A DNA stretch of 64,000 nt from Aureimonas phyllosphaerae. GTDB lineage: Bacteria; Pseudomonadota; Alphaproteobacteria; Rhizobiales; Rhizobiaceae. The stretch lies in the NCBI RefSeq assembly GCF_900113065.1, contig NZ_FOOA01000007.1, positions 124,001-188,000 of the forward strand. Reading direction: 5' to 3'. The first letter of the stretch is position 1, and every line of letters starts with the position of its first letter. Position numbers and translations under genes: made by a program. Positions 51,622-61,255 of this stretch are shown here, in pieces. The notes beneath the pieces were generated by a model. It searched no databases and was not told the origin of the DNA. It saw only the letters and a program-made list of their open reading frames with translations.

Positions 51622-53063
51622 TGGCGCCGATCCGCTTCATCCTGAACGGCGAGGAGCGCAGCGTGGAGGGGCTGGCCCCTACCACGACGGTTCTCCAGTA
51701 CCTGCGCGGCCCCGCCGAGCGCCTGACCGGCACCAAGGAAGGCTGCGCGGAGGGGGACTGCGGCGCCTGCACCGTCATGGTCGAGGAGCCGGACGGGCAG
51801 GGCGGCCTCAAGCGGCGGGCCCTGAACGCCTGCATCCTCTTCCTGCCGGCGCTGCACGGACGCTCGGTCGAGACCGTGGAGCATCTGGCCTCGGCCGGCG
51901 GGCTGCACCCCGTGCAGGAGGCCATGGTCGAGCGCCATGCCAGCCAATGCGGCTTCTGCACGCCGGGCTTCGTGATGCAGCTCTACGCCGGCTGGCGCAC
52001 GGGGGCACTCACCGACCGCCAGTCGGTCAAGGACGTCGTCTCGGGCAATCTCTGCCGCTGCACCGGCTACGGGCCGATCGTCGACGCGGGGCTCGCCGTG
52101 GCGTCCGTCCCGGTGCCCGACACCGGACCTGAGGACGCGTTGCGCTCCGAGGCGTTGCAGTCGCTTCGCGGCGACGACCTCTTCCGCTACGAGGCAGCCG
52201 GCGCGACCTGGCTTTCGCCCGCCGACGTCGACCAGCTTGCCGACACCTATGCCGCCAACCCCAAGGCGACGCTCGTTGCCGGCGCCACCGATGTCGGCCT
52301 CTGGGTGACGAAGCAGCATCGCACCTTCGAGACCCTGATCGACGTGTCGCGCGTCCATGATCTCCGCCATGTCGAGGAAGGGCCGGAAAGCCTGTTCTTC
52401 GGCGCCGCCGTAACCCATGCCGACGCCCGCGCGCGGCTGGCGGAGCTGCATCCCGACCTCGGCGAGGTGATGCGCCGCTTCGCTGGTTATCAGGTGCGCA
52501 ATGCCGGGACGGTCGGCGGCAACATCGCCAACGGCTCGCCGATCGGCGACTTGGCCCCGGTGCTGATCGCGCTCGGCGCGACCCTCTATCTGCGGCAGGG
52601 CGAGGCGGTGCGGCGGCTGCCGCTCGAAGACTTCTTCCTCGAATACGGCAAACAGGACCGCCGCGAGGGCGAGTTCGTGGTCGCCGTCGAGGTGCCGCTC
52701 CTGAAGGAGGGCGAGCGCTTCTCGGCCTCGAAGATTTCCAAGCGCATGGATTCCGACATCTCGGCCGTCCTTGCCGCCTTCAAGCTCGGCTTCGAGGGCG
52801 AGCGCGTGGCAAGCGCGCGCCTGGCCTTCGGCGGCATGGCGGGAACGCCGAAGCGCGCGCTCGCCGCCGAAGCGATGCTGGTCGGCCGCCCTTTCGACGA
52901 GGCGGCGGTGAGGGACGCTGCGGCGGCGCTGGCGGATGACTTCCAGCCGCTGAGCGACATGCGCGCGAGCGCCGACTATCGCCTGAAGACCGCGGCCGCC
53001 TGTCTCGAACGCTTCCGGCTCGAGCTCTCGGGCGTTCCCACGCGGATTTCGGAGGTCGCGTGA
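51621..53063 (+). CDS. xdhA: Xanthine dehydrogenase small subunit (FeS/FAD)
   Basis: A 480-residue subunit. Two [2Fe-2S] domains: GCAEGDCGACTVMVE with upstream LNGEE, and QCGFCTPGFVMQLYAG with SGNLCRCTGYGPI. The FAD-binding domain begins about residue 190 (KATLVAGATDVGLWVTK, VRNAGTVGGNIANGSPIGD) and ends with the CO-dehydrogenase-flavoprotein C-terminal domain (FGGMAGTPKRALAAEAM). It passes electrons from XdhB's molybdenum site to NAD. It follows uraH immediately. Confidence 0.96.
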   Translation: MAPIRFILNGEERSVEGLAPTTTVLQYLRGPAERLTGTKEGCAEGDCGACTVMVEEPDGQGGLKRRALNACILFLPALHGRSVETVEHLASAGGLHPVQEAMVERHASQCGFCTPGFVMQLYAGWRTGALTDRQSVKDVVSGNLCRCTGYGPIVDAGLAVASVPVPDTGPEDALRSEALQSLRGDDLFRYEAAGATWLSPADVDQLADTYAANPKATLVAGATDVGLWVTKQHRTFETLIDVSRVHDLRHVEEGPESLFFGAAVTHADARARLAELHPDLGEVMRRFAGYQVRNAGTVGGNIANGSPIGDLAPVLIALGATLYLRQGEAVRRLPLEDFFLEYGKQDRREGEFVVAVEVPLLKEGERFSASKISKRMDSDISAVLAAFKLGFEGERVASARLAFGGMAGTPKRALAAEAMLVGRPFDEAAVRDAAAALADDFQPLSDMRASADYRLKTAAACLERFRLELSGVPTRISEVA

Positions 53064-55465
53064 TGGACGAGACCCGCATCCAGGACCGCGGCGAGGCCGG
53101 CACGGTCGATCCAGCCGCGCTCGACGAGGCTCCGCCAGCGCCCCGCACCCGACTGAAGGGCGGCGTCGGCCAGCCGATCCGCCACGACAGCGGCGTCAAG
53201 CACGTCACCGGCGAGGCGCGCTACACCGACGACGAGCCCGAGCTTCCCGGCACGCTCCAGGTGTTCATCGCCATGAGCCCGCGCGCCAACGCGGCGATCC
53301 TGTCGATGGATCTCGATCCCGTGCGCGCGATGCCGGGTGTCGCCTGCGTGCTGGCGTCCGAGGATATCCCCGGCATCAACGACTACTCGCCGGTCTTCGG
53401 CGACGATCCGATCTTTGCGGACGGCACGATCCACTATCTCGGGCAGCCGCTCTTCGCGGTGGCGGCGACGGACCTGCGCACCGCGCGCATGGCCGCGAAG
53501 CTCGCCAGGGTCGAGTATGCCGACGCTCCGCCCGCGATCACGATCGACGAGGCGCTGACCGCCGCGCAAGAGGCCGGCGAGGACCTGCTGCCGCCTCACG
53601 AGATGCGGCTCGGCGATGCGGGCGCCGCGATCGCCGGCGCGCCGCACGTGGTCGAGGGGCGCGTCGAGACCGGCGGGCAGGACCACTTCTACCTCGAAGG
53701 CCACATCGCCAGCGCGATCCCGCTGGAGGACGGCGACGTCCTCGTGCGCTCCTCGACGCAGCATCCGTCCGAGGTGCAGCACAACGTGGCGAAAGCCCTC
53801 GGGCGGCCGGACAACGCCGTCACGATCGAGGTGCGCCGCATGGGCGGCGGCTTCGGCGGCAAGGAATCGCAGCCCGCGCTGTTTGCGGCCGTCTGCGCGC
53901 TGGTCGCGGTGAAGACGGGGCGGCCCGCCAAGTGCCGGCTCGACCGCGACGATGACATGGAGATGACCGGCAAGCGCCACGAGATGCGCGCCGACTACCG
54001 GATCGGCCACGACGGCGAGGGCCGCATCCTCGGCGCCGAGTTCCGGCACGTGGTGCGCTGCGGCTACTCCAAGGACCTGTCGGGCGCGATCGCCGACCGC
54101 GCGATGTTCCACTCCGACAACGCCTATGATCTGCGGGCCGCGCACATCCATTCCCGCCGCCTCAAGACCAACACGGTCTCCAACACCGCCTTTCGCGGCT
54201 TCGGCGGGCCGCAGGGCATGGTGGCGATCGAGCGGGCGATGGATCGCATCGCCTTCGACCTCAAGCTCGATCCGCTGGACGTGCGCCGGCGCAACTTCTA
54301 CGCCGCGATGGGCGAGGGGACGCCCGGCCGCACGCCCTACCATATGGCGGTCGAGGATTGCGTGATCGCCGAGATCGTCGCGGAACTCGAGGCGTCCAGC
54401 GACTATCGCGCGCGGCGCCGGGCGGTCGAGGCCTTCAACGCGTCGAGCCCGATCCTCAAGAAGGGTCTCGCGCTGACGCCGGTGAAGTTCGGCATCTCCT
54501 TCACGACGACCCACCTCAACCAGGCCGGTGCGCTGGTCCATGTCTACAAGGACGGCTCGGTCCATCTCAACCACGGCGGCACGGAGATGGGGCAGGGCCT
54601 CTTCACCAAGGTCGCGCAGGTCGTCGCCGAGGAGTTCCAGATCGACATCGCGGACGTGAAGATCACCGCGACCACCACCGCCAAGGTGCCCAACACGTCG
54701 GCCACCGCCGCCTCGTCGGGCTCCGACCTCAACGGCATGGCCGCGCAGGCCGCCGCGCGCACCATCAAGGAGCGGCTGATCGACTACGCCGTCTTGCGAT
54801 ACAACGTAGCGCGCGAGGCCGTGGTCTTCGGCCCCGGCAAGGTGCGGATCGGCCAGAAGGAACTTCGCTTCCGCGACCTCGTGGGCGAGGCCTATCTCGC
54901 CCGCGTCTCGCTGTCATCGACCGGCTTCTATGCCACGCCCGGCATCGCCTACGACCGTGAGACGGCCAGCGGCAAGCCGTTCTACTACTTCGCCTACGGC
55001 GCCTCGTGCTCCGAGGTCGTGATCGACACGCTGACCGGCGAGAACCGCCTCCTGCGGGCCGACATCCTCCACGACGTCGGCCGTTCGCTGAACCCGGCCC
55101 TCGACCTCGGCCAGATCGAGGGCGGCTTCATCCAGGGCATGGGCTGGCTCACGATGGAGGAGCTTTGGTGGGACAAGGCGGGGCGGCTGCGCACCCACGC
55201 GCCCTCCACCTACAAGATCCCGACCGCCAACGACCGGCCGGACGACCTCCGCGTGACGCTCTGGGACAAGGGCCGCAACCCGGCCGACACGATCTTCCGC
55301 TCCAAGGCCGTCGGCGAGCCGCCCTTCATGCTGGCGCTCTCGGTCTTCTCGGCGCTGGGTGACGCGATCTGTGCGGCGGGCCGCCGCCGCCGCTTCCCCG
55401 ATCTCGACGCACCAGCGACGCCCGAGCGCATCCTCGCCGCCGTCGAGGCGGTGCGGGGGGCTTGA
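53063..55465 (+). CDS. xdhB: Xanthine dehydrogenase molybdenum-binding subunit
   Basis: An 800-residue subunit. GQDHFYLEGHIASAI, MGGGFGGKESQ, AFRGFGGPQGM, GTEMGQGLFTKVAQVVAEEF and KAVGEPPFMLALSVF with the catalytic glutamate mark the Mo-pterin site. It hydroxylates hypoxanthine and xanthine to urate. ATG at 53063 follows GGAGG at good spacing and overlaps the xdhA stop (TGATG). XdhC follows for cofactor insertion. Confidence 0.97.
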   Translation: MDETRIQDRGEAGTVDPAALDEAPPAPRTRLKGGVGQPIRHDSGVKHVTGEARYTDDEPELPGTLQVFIAMSPRANAAILSMDLDPVRAMPGVACVLASEDIPGINDYSPVFGDDPIFADGTIHYLGQPLFAVAATDLRTARMAAKLARVEYADAPPAITIDEALTAAQEAGEDLLPPHEMRLGDAGAAIAGAPHVVEGRVETGGQDHFYLEGHIASAIPLEDGDVLVRSSTQHPSEVQHNVAKALGRPDNAVTIEVRRMGGGFGGKESQPALFAAVCALVAVKTGRPAKCRLDRDDDMEMTGKRHEMRADYRIGHDGEGRILGAEFRHVVRCGYSKDLSGAIADRAMFHSDNAYDLRAAHIHSRRLKTNTVSNTAFRGFGGPQGMVAIERAMDRIAFDLKLDPLDVRRRNFYAAMGEGTPGRTPYHMAVEDCVIAEIVAELEASSDYRARRRAVEAFNASSPILKKGLALTPVKFGISFTTTHLNQAGALVHVYKDGSVHLNHGGTEMGQGLFTKVAQVVAEEFQIDIADVKITATTTAKVPNTSATAASSGSDLNGMAAQAAARTIKERLIDYAVLRYNVAREAVVFGPGKVRIGQKELRFRDLVGEAYLARVSLSSTGFYATPGIAYDRETASGKPFYYFAYGASCSEVVIDTLTGENRLLRADILHDVGRSLNPALDLGQIEGGFIQGMGWLTMEELWWDKAGRLRTHAPSTYKIPTANDRPDDLRVTLWDKGRNPADTIFRSKAVGEPPFMLALSVFSALGDAICAAGRRRRFPDLDAPATPERILAAVEAVRGA

Positions 55466-56298
55466 GCTTGCTGGCCGATCTCAGGGCGGCGCTGGCCGCG
55501 CGCGATCCCGCGATGGTCGTCAGGGTCGAGCGCGCCGCGGGCTCGACGCCGCGCGAGGCGGGGGCCGCGATGCTGGTCACGGCGTCCGGCGTGTTCGGCA
55601 CGGTCGGCGGCGGTGCGCTCGAGATGGAGGGCATCGCGGAGGCGCGGCGCATGCTGGCGGCCGGCGAGCGCGAGGGGCGGCTCGACATTCCGCTCGGCCC
55701 CGCTATCGGCCAGTGCTGCGGTGGGCGCGTCGTGCTCGGCCTCCAGCGCGGCACGGCGGCGCTCCTGGAGCAGTTGGAGCAGGCCGACGAGACGGCGCGG
55801 CTCGGCTGGCCGCATGTCTATCTCTTCGGTGCCGGCCACACGGGGCAGGCGACGGCGCGCGCGCTGGCCCCGCTGCCGCTGCGCACGCTGGTGATCGACA
55901 CGCGGGCGGACCGGCTCGCCGAGCTTCCGCCTGGCATAGAGCGGCGGCGCGCGGCGATGCCCGAGGCCGAGATCGCCGGGGCGCCCCGCGGCAGCGCCTT
56001 CGTCGTCATGACCCACGATCACGGGCTCGATTTCCTGATCGGAGCCGCCGCGCTCGGGCGGCCGGACGCCGCCTATGTCGGGATGATCGGCTCGGCGACG
56101 AAGCGCGAGAAGTTTCGGCGATTCCTCGCCGAGCGCGGCGAGGCGGAGCGAATCGGACGGCTTGTCTTGCCGATCGGCGGCTCGGCTGTGCGCGACAAGC
56201 GCCCGGCGGTGATCGCCGCGATGGTCGCCGCGGAGCTCGTCGTTCAACTTCTTGGGCAAAACATGGAGCAGGATTGCGCAGGCTTTGCGCCTGCGTAA
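55462..56298 (+). CDS. xdhC: Xanthine dehydrogenase accessory protein XdhC
   Basis: A 278-residue XdhC that binds molybdenum cofactor, promotes its sulfuration and inserts it into XdhB. VVRVERAAGSTPREAGAAMLVT, GTVGGGALEMEGI, GQCCGGRVVLGL, the Rossmann-like HVYLFGAGHTGQATARAL and DAAYVGMIGSATKREKFRRFL are family hallmarks. TTG at 55462 overlaps the xdhB stop; no ATG fits the conserved N-terminus. Confidence 0.94.
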   Translation: MSLLADLRAALAARDPAMVVRVERAAGSTPREAGAAMLVTASGVFGTVGGGALEMEGIAEARRMLAAGEREGRLDIPLGPAIGQCCGGRVVLGLQRGTAALLEQLEQADETARLGWPHVYLFGAGHTGQATARALAPLPLRTLVIDTRADRLAELPPGIERRRAAMPEAEIAGAPRGSAFVVMTHDHGLDFLIGAAALGRPDAAYVGMIGSATKREKFRRFLAERGEAERIGRLVLPIGGSAVRDKRPAVIAAMVAAELVVQLLGQNMEQDCAGFAPA

Positions 56299-56343
56299 AC
56301 TCGGTGCAATATCGGGACCGGGTGTCCCGCCGGTCGGAGTTCC

Positions 56344-57870
56344 ATGGCGCATCGTCTAGAACTGAGGAGCATTTCGAAGCGCTTCCCCGGCGTCGTCGCC
56401 AACGACGACATCTCGTTTTCCGTGGAGCCGGGGCGCATCCATGCGCTGCTCGGCGAAAACGGGGCGGGCAAGTCCACCCTCGTCAAGATCATCTACGGCG
56501 TGCAGCAGGCGGACGAGGGCACCATGCTCTTCGACGGCCGGCCGGTGCGCGTCGGCTCGCCGCGCGAGGCACGGGCGCTCGGCATCGGCATGGTGTTCCA
56601 GCACTTCTGCCTGTTCGAGGCGATGACGGTTCTCGAAAACGTCGCGCTCGGCATGGACGACCCGCCGCCCCGGCGCGAGCTCGAAGCGCGCGTGCGCGAG
56701 GTGATGACGGCCTACGGCCTCGGCCTCGACCCGCACCGCGAGGTGCACACGCTGTCCGTCGGCGAGCGCCAGCGCATCGAGATCGTGCGCGCTCTGCTCG
56801 GCAAGCCGAAGCTCCTGATCATGGACGAGCCGACCTCGGTGCTGACGCCGCAGGAGGTGGAGGCTCTGTTCGCGGTCCTCCGCCAGCTCGCGAGCGAGGG
56901 CTGCTCGATCCTCTACATCTCGCACAAGCTCGGCGAGATCAAAGCGCTGTGCACGTCGGCGACGATCCTGCGAGGCGGCCGCGTGGTGGCCTCCTGCGAT
57001 CCGCGTGAGGAGACCGCCAAGTCCATGGCCGAACTGATGATCGGCGGCTCGCTGAAAGCGTTGAAGCCGAAGGCCGAGGGGCAGTTGCGCGAGACCCGCC
57101 TCAGCGTCGAGGCGTTGAGCGCACCCGGCGATCCGCCCTTCGGCACGAGCCTTAAGGACGTCTCCTTCTCGGTCCGCTCCGGCGAGATCCTCGGCATCGC
57201 GGGCGTGGCGGGCAACGGGCAGAACGAGCTTCTGGAAGTCCTGTCGGGCGAGAAGCTGAACGGCGTGTCCGGCACGATCACCATCGGCAGCGCCCGCGTC
57301 GAGCGCGAGGGCGTCTCGGCCCGTCGAAGGCTGGGGTTGGCCACGGTGCCGGAGGAGCGCAACGGGCACGCGGCGGTGCCCGCGCTGTCGCTTGCCGAGA
57401 ACGCCATCCTGTCGGCGCGCGCCCGCAAGGGCCTGAGCCACGGCGGTCTGATCCGCCTCAAGGCGGCGCGCGACTACGCGAAGAGCGTGATTTCCGCCTT
57501 CTCCGTCAAGGCGACAGGCGAGGGCGCGCTGGCCGGCAGCCTGTCGGGCGGCAACCTGCAGAAGTTCATCATGGGTCGCGAGATCGGACAGGAGCCGAGC
57601 GTGCTCGTGGTCTCGCAGCCGACCTGGGGCGTCGATGCGGGCGCCGCCGGCTTCATTCGGCAGGCGATGATCGATCTGGCGGCGCGGGGCGCGGCGATCG
57701 TCGTCGTCAGCCAGGACCTCGACGAGCTTCTGGAGCTCTGCGACCGCATCGCCGTCCTCAACGAAGGGCGCCTGTCGGAGACGATGAACGTGAAGGGCAT
57801 CTCGATCGAGCGCGTCGGCCTCCTGATGGGCGGCGTGCACGGCGAGCCCCATGCCGCCGAGGCCGCCTGA
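56344..57870 (+). CDS. ABC transporter ATP-binding protein, BMP/nucleoside type (YufO/NupO-like)
   Basis: A 508-residue double-NBD ATPase. NBD1: GENGAGKSTLVKIIYG, QHFCLFEAMTVLENVALG, signature SVGERQRIEIVRAL and Walker B LLIMDEPTSVLTPQE. NBD2: degenerate P-loop GVAGNGQNELLEVL, VPEERNGHAAVPALSLAENAIL, signature LSGGNLQKFIMGREI and VSQPTWGVDAG in place of a canonical Walker B, both usual for purine/nucleoside importers. It begins 46 bases after xdhC and is followed immediately by two permeases, so the importer is dedicated to a purine or nucleoside. Confidence 0.93.
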   Translation: MAHRLELRSISKRFPGVVANDDISFSVEPGRIHALLGENGAGKSTLVKIIYGVQQADEGTMLFDGRPVRVGSPREARALGIGMVFQHFCLFEAMTVLENVALGMDDPPPRRELEARVREVMTAYGLGLDPHREVHTLSVGERQRIEIVRALLGKPKLLIMDEPTSVLTPQEVEALFAVLRQLASEGCSILYISHKLGEIKALCTSATILRGGRVVASCDPREETAKSMAELMIGGSLKALKPKAEGQLRETRLSVEALSAPGDPPFGTSLKDVSFSVRSGEILGIAGVAGNGQNELLEVLSGEKLNGVSGTITIGSARVEREGVSARRRLGLATVPEERNGHAAVPALSLAENAILSARARKGLSHGGLIRLKAARDYAKSVISAFSVKATGEGALAGSLSGGNLQKFIMGREIGQEPSVLVVSQPTWGVDAGAAGFIRQAMIDLAARGAAIVVVSQDLDELLELCDRIAVLNEGRLSETMNVKGISIERVGLLMGGVHGEPHAAEAA

Positions 57871-59009
57871 TGGCGCTCCGCTTCGTCCCCCGCCGCGAGC
57901 CGAGCCGCGTCATGCTGTTCGCGACGCCGGTTCTCGCCGTCGCGCTGACGCTCCTCGTCGGCACGATCGTCTTCACGCTTCTCGGCTACGACGGGCTCGG
58001 GGCCGCGCGCGAGATCTTCGTGACGCCTCTTTTCAACCCCTACCGCTGGCAGGATCTTCTGGTGAAGGCGGCGCCGCTCGCCACCATCGCCATCGGCCTG
58101 TCGGTCGGCTTCCGCGCCAATGTCTGGAACATCGGGGCCGAGGGCCAGTACGTCATCGGGGGCCTCGCGGGCACCGGCATCGCGCTCCTCACGATGGACA
58201 TGGAGGGGCACTGGATCCTGCCCGCGATGGTCGTCGCCGGCATTCTCGGGGGCATGGCCTGGGCGGCGATCCCCGCCTTCCTTCGCAACCGGCTCGGCGT
58301 TTCCGAGATCCTGTCGTCGCTGATGCTGAACTACGTCGCGATCCAGATCCTCTACTACCTGATGCGCGGACCCTGGAAGGACCCGATGGGGTTCAACTTC
58401 CCGCAGACCGCGATGTTCTCCTCGTCGCAGACGCTGCCCTATGTCGTGCCGGGCACCCTGATCCATCTCGGCATTCCGGTGGCGCTGGCGCTGGCGCTCG
58501 CCGTCTGGTTCCTGATCGCGCGCACCGTCGCCGGCTTCCAGGTTCGCGTCGTCGGCCTCAGCCCGCAGGCGGCGCGCTACGGCGGCTTTCGCGAGGCGCG
58601 CGTCGTCTGGCTCTGCATGGCGCTCGGCGGCGGCATGGCGGGGCTCGCCGGCATCTTCGAGGCATCCGGTCCCTTCGGGCAGATGGTGCCGAGCTTTCCC
58701 GTCGGCTACGGCTTCACCGCCATCATCGTCGCCTTTCTCGGGCGGCTTCATCCGGTCGGCATCGTTCTCGCCGCTCTCGTGCTGGCGCTGACCTATGTCG
58801 GCGGCGAGAGCGCGCAGACGACGATCGGCCTGCCCGCCGCGGCCATCGGCGTCTTTCAGGCGATGATGCTGTTCTTCCTCCTCGCGGTCGACATCCTCGT
58901 CCGCTACCGGCTGACGAGCGGCGCGGGCGGCGTTCCGGTCGCCGCGCCCATCGCACCGGCGCCGACGCTGACGCCCGAACCCACGCCCGGCCGGGGAGCC
59001 GCCGCATGA
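57870..59009 (+). CDS. ABC transporter permease (BMP/nucleoside type, first subunit)
   Basis: A 379-residue permease of the BPD_transp_2 family (YufP/NupP-like). About nine helices; AGFQVRVVGLSPQAARYGGF is the cytoplasmic coupling segment and FRANVWNIGAEGQYVIGGLAGT a family hallmark. The C-terminus is Pro/Ala/Thr-rich and probably cytoplasmic. ATG at 57870 overlaps the ATPase stop. Works with the next permease as a heterodimer. Confidence 0.92.
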   Translation: MALRFVPRREPSRVMLFATPVLAVALTLLVGTIVFTLLGYDGLGAAREIFVTPLFNPYRWQDLLVKAAPLATIAIGLSVGFRANVWNIGAEGQYVIGGLAGTGIALLTMDMEGHWILPAMVVAGILGGMAWAAIPAFLRNRLGVSEILSSLMLNYVAIQILYYLMRGPWKDPMGFNFPQTAMFSSSQTLPYVVPGTLIHLGIPVALALALAVWFLIARTVAGFQVRVVGLSPQAARYGGFREARVVWLCMALGGGMAGLAGIFEASGPFGQMVPSFPVGYGFTAIIVAFLGRLHPVGIVLAALVLALTYVGGESAQTTIGLPAAAIGVFQAMMLFFLLAVDILVRYRLTSGAGGVPVAAPIAPAPTLTPEPTPGRGAAA

Positions 59010-59929
59010 GCCCCGAACTGATCGTCGCCATCGTCGTCGCCGTGGTCGCCTCCGCGACGCCGATCCTGATCGCAGCGCTCGGCGAGCTCGTGGTCGAGAA
59101 GTCCGGCGTCCTGAACCTCGGCGTCGAGGGCATGATGCTGATCGGCGCGGTCACGGGCTTTGCCGTGTCCGTCACGGTCGGCTCGCCCTGGCTCGGCGCG
59201 GTGGCGGCGTTGGTCGCCGGCGCCGCGTCGTCGTTGATCTTCGCCTGGCTGACCCTGACGCTGACCGCCAACCAGGTCGCGACGGGCCTCGCGCTCACCA
59301 TCTTCGGCACCGGCGTCTCGGCGCTGGCCGGCGCCGGCTTCGTCGGCATCACGACGCCGGTGCTCGACTCGTTCTTTCCCGCCGCGCTTGCTGCAGACCC
59401 GATCTGGCGCGTCCTCTTCGGCTATTCGCCGATCGTTTATCTCTCGCTGGTCCTGACCTTCGCCGTCTGGTGGTTCCTGAAGCACTCGCGGGCCGGGCTG
59501 ATCCTGCGCGCCGTCGGCGAGAGCGATGCCTCGGCCCATTCCATCGGCTACCCCGTCCTCAAGGTGCGTTATCTCGCAGTGCTCTTCGGCGGCGCGATGG
59601 CGGGGCTCGCCGGCGCCTATTACTCGCTTGTGCTGACGCCGATGTGGGCCGAGCGGCTGACCGCCGGTCGTGGCTGGATCGCCATCGCGCTCGTCGTCTT
59701 CGCCTCCTGGCGTCCGGGCCGTCTGCTTCTCGGCGCCTATCTCTTCGGCGCCGTGATCACGCTGGAACTCCAGGCCAAGGCGGCCGGCTGGTCGCTGCTC
59801 GCGCCGGAGTTCCTGACCAGCCTTCCCTATCTCGCGACCGTTCTGGTGCTGGCCCTGATCTCGGGCAGCGCGCGGACGCGGAATGCCGCGCCGGCCTGCC
59901 TCGGCAAGCCGTTCCGGGCGACCGCCTGA
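59006..59929 (+). CDS. ABC transporter permease (BMP/nucleoside type, second subunit)
   Basis: A 307-residue permease, YufQ/NupQ-like. LGELVVEKSGVLNLGVEGMMLIGA is the hallmark of this second subunit; AGLILRAVGESDASAHSIGYPVLKVR is the coupling helix region. Eight or so helices. ATG at 59006 overlaps the first permease's stop (ATGA). Confidence 0.93.
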   Translation: MSPELIVAIVVAVVASATPILIAALGELVVEKSGVLNLGVEGMMLIGAVTGFAVSVTVGSPWLGAVAALVAGAASSLIFAWLTLTLTANQVATGLALTIFGTGVSALAGAGFVGITTPVLDSFFPAALAADPIWRVLFGYSPIVYLSLVLTFAVWWFLKHSRAGLILRAVGESDASAHSIGYPVLKVRYLAVLFGGAMAGLAGAYYSLVLTPMWAERLTAGRGWIAIALVVFASWRPGRLLLGAYLFGAVITLELQAKAAGWSLLAPEFLTSLPYLATVLVLALISGSARTRNAAPACLGKPFRATA

Positions 59930-59960
59930 CCACTCGAACAGCCCTCTGCAAGGAGCCCTC

Positions 59961-61046
59961 ATGAGCCTCTTCACCCGCCGCCAAGTCCTCCTCGGGGGTG
60001 CCGCGCTCGCCGCCGTCACCGCATTCGGCCTGCCGGCCTTCGCACAGGTCTCCGACCGCCCGGTCAAGGCCGCCTTCGTCTATGTCGGCCCGGTCGGCGA
60101 CTTCGGCTACTCCTTCGCCCATGACCAGGGCCGCAAGTATCTGGCCGAGAAGCTCGGCGACAAGGTGCAGACGAGCTTCGTCGAGAACGTCGCCGAGGGG
60201 CCGGACGCCGAGCGCGTCATCCGCCAGCTTGCGCAGGACGGCAACGACATCATCTTCGCGACCTCGTTCGGCTTCATGAACCCGACGCTGAAGGTCGCCA
60301 AGCAGTTCCCGAACGTGAAGTTCGAGCATGCGACGGGCTACCAGACCGCGCCGAACATGGCGGCCTACAATTCGAAGTTCTACCAGGGCCGCGCCGTGCT
60401 CGGCACCATCGCCGGCATGATGTCGAAGAGCGGCAAGGCGGGTTATGTCGCCTCCTTCCCGATCCCCGAGGTCGTGATGGGCATCAACGCCTTCACGCTC
60501 GCCGCGCGTAAGGTGAACCCGAACTTCGAGACGCAGGTCGTCTGGGTGAACTCCTGGTACGATCCGGCCAAGGAAGCGCAGGCGGCGGGCGCGCTGCTCG
60601 ACCAGGGCGCCGACGTCATCACCCAGCACACCGACAGCCCGGGCCCGCTGCAGGAGGCCGAGAAGCGCGGCGCCATCGCCTTCGGCCAGGCTTGGGACAT
60701 GAAGAGCTTCGCGCCGAACGCCCACATGACGGCGATCGTCGACCAGTGGGGCCCGTACTACGTCGACCGCGTCAACGCGGTGATCGACGGCTCCTGGAAG
60801 ACGCAGGACGTCTGGCTCGGCATGAAGGAAGGCGAGGTCGAGATGGCCCCGTTCAACGACAAGATGCCGGCCGACGTAAAGACCGCCGCGCAGAAGATCG
60901 TCGACGAGACCAAGGCCGGCACCTACGAGGTGTTCACCGGCCCGATCAAGGACCAGTCGGGTGCCGAGAAGATCGCCGCCGGCACCCGCATCCCGGACGC
61001 CGATCTTCTCAAGATGGACTGGTACGTCGAGGGCGTTCGCAACTGA
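59961..61046 (+). CDS. BMP family substrate-binding protein (purine/nucleoside)
   Basis: A 361-residue periplasmic binding protein of the BMP/PnrA family. The N-terminus has a twin-arginine motif (TRRQVLLGGAALAAVTAFG), so it may be exported folded by Tat. The mature part opens VKAAFVYVGPVGDFGYSFAHDQGRKY, a purine-nucleoside-binding family pattern, with FATSFGFMNP, QGADVITQHTDSPG and GPYYVDRVNAVIDGSW. The ATG at 59961 is preceded by AGGAG. Within the cluster it should bind a purine base, nucleoside or urate derivative. A structured 209-base spacer follows before puuD. Confidence 0.93.
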   Translation: MSLFTRRQVLLGGAALAAVTAFGLPAFAQVSDRPVKAAFVYVGPVGDFGYSFAHDQGRKYLAEKLGDKVQTSFVENVAEGPDAERVIRQLAQDGNDIIFATSFGFMNPTLKVAKQFPNVKFEHATGYQTAPNMAAYNSKFYQGRAVLGTIAGMMSKSGKAGYVASFPIPEVVMGINAFTLAARKVNPNFETQVVWVNSWYDPAKEAQAAGALLDQGADVITQHTDSPGPLQEAEKRGAIAFGQAWDMKSFAPNAHMTAIVDQWGPYYVDRVNAVIDGSWKTQDVWLGMKEGEVEMAPFNDKMPADVKTAAQKIVDETKAGTYEVFTGPIKDQSGAEKIAAGTRIPDADLLKMDWYVEGVRN

Positions 61047-61088
61047 CGGCTCGCGTCGGCGCATAGCGCCGCAAACCTCTTGTCTCGG

Positions 61089-61142
61089 CCCTTCGAGGCG
61101 TGAAAGACTGGAACCGTTCGAAGGGCGTCACGCGCCCTTCGA
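61089..61142 (+). promoter_or_regulatory. Mutually exclusive stems upstream of puuD (attenuator-like)
   Basis: TCGAAGGG at 61118-61125 can pair with CCCTTCGA at 61089-61096 or with CCCTTCGA at 61135-61142. The second option is a ten-base perfect stem with loop TCACG (61118-61127 with 61133-61142). The three copies of the arm give two alternative hairpins, 114 bases before puuD and in the same transcript. No long T-run follows, so termination would need Rho or the element acts on RNA stability. No known purine riboswitch was recognised. Confidence 0.45.
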
Positions 61143-61255
61143 TCCCAACGCCTGTCCTTCCCACCGTCTCCTGAACGGCGAGGGACCGCTGAAGGCACAT
61201 CGGATCATTGTGGGGAGCGTCCGCGACAAGGGGGCGGCGTTCCGGGGCTCATCCC

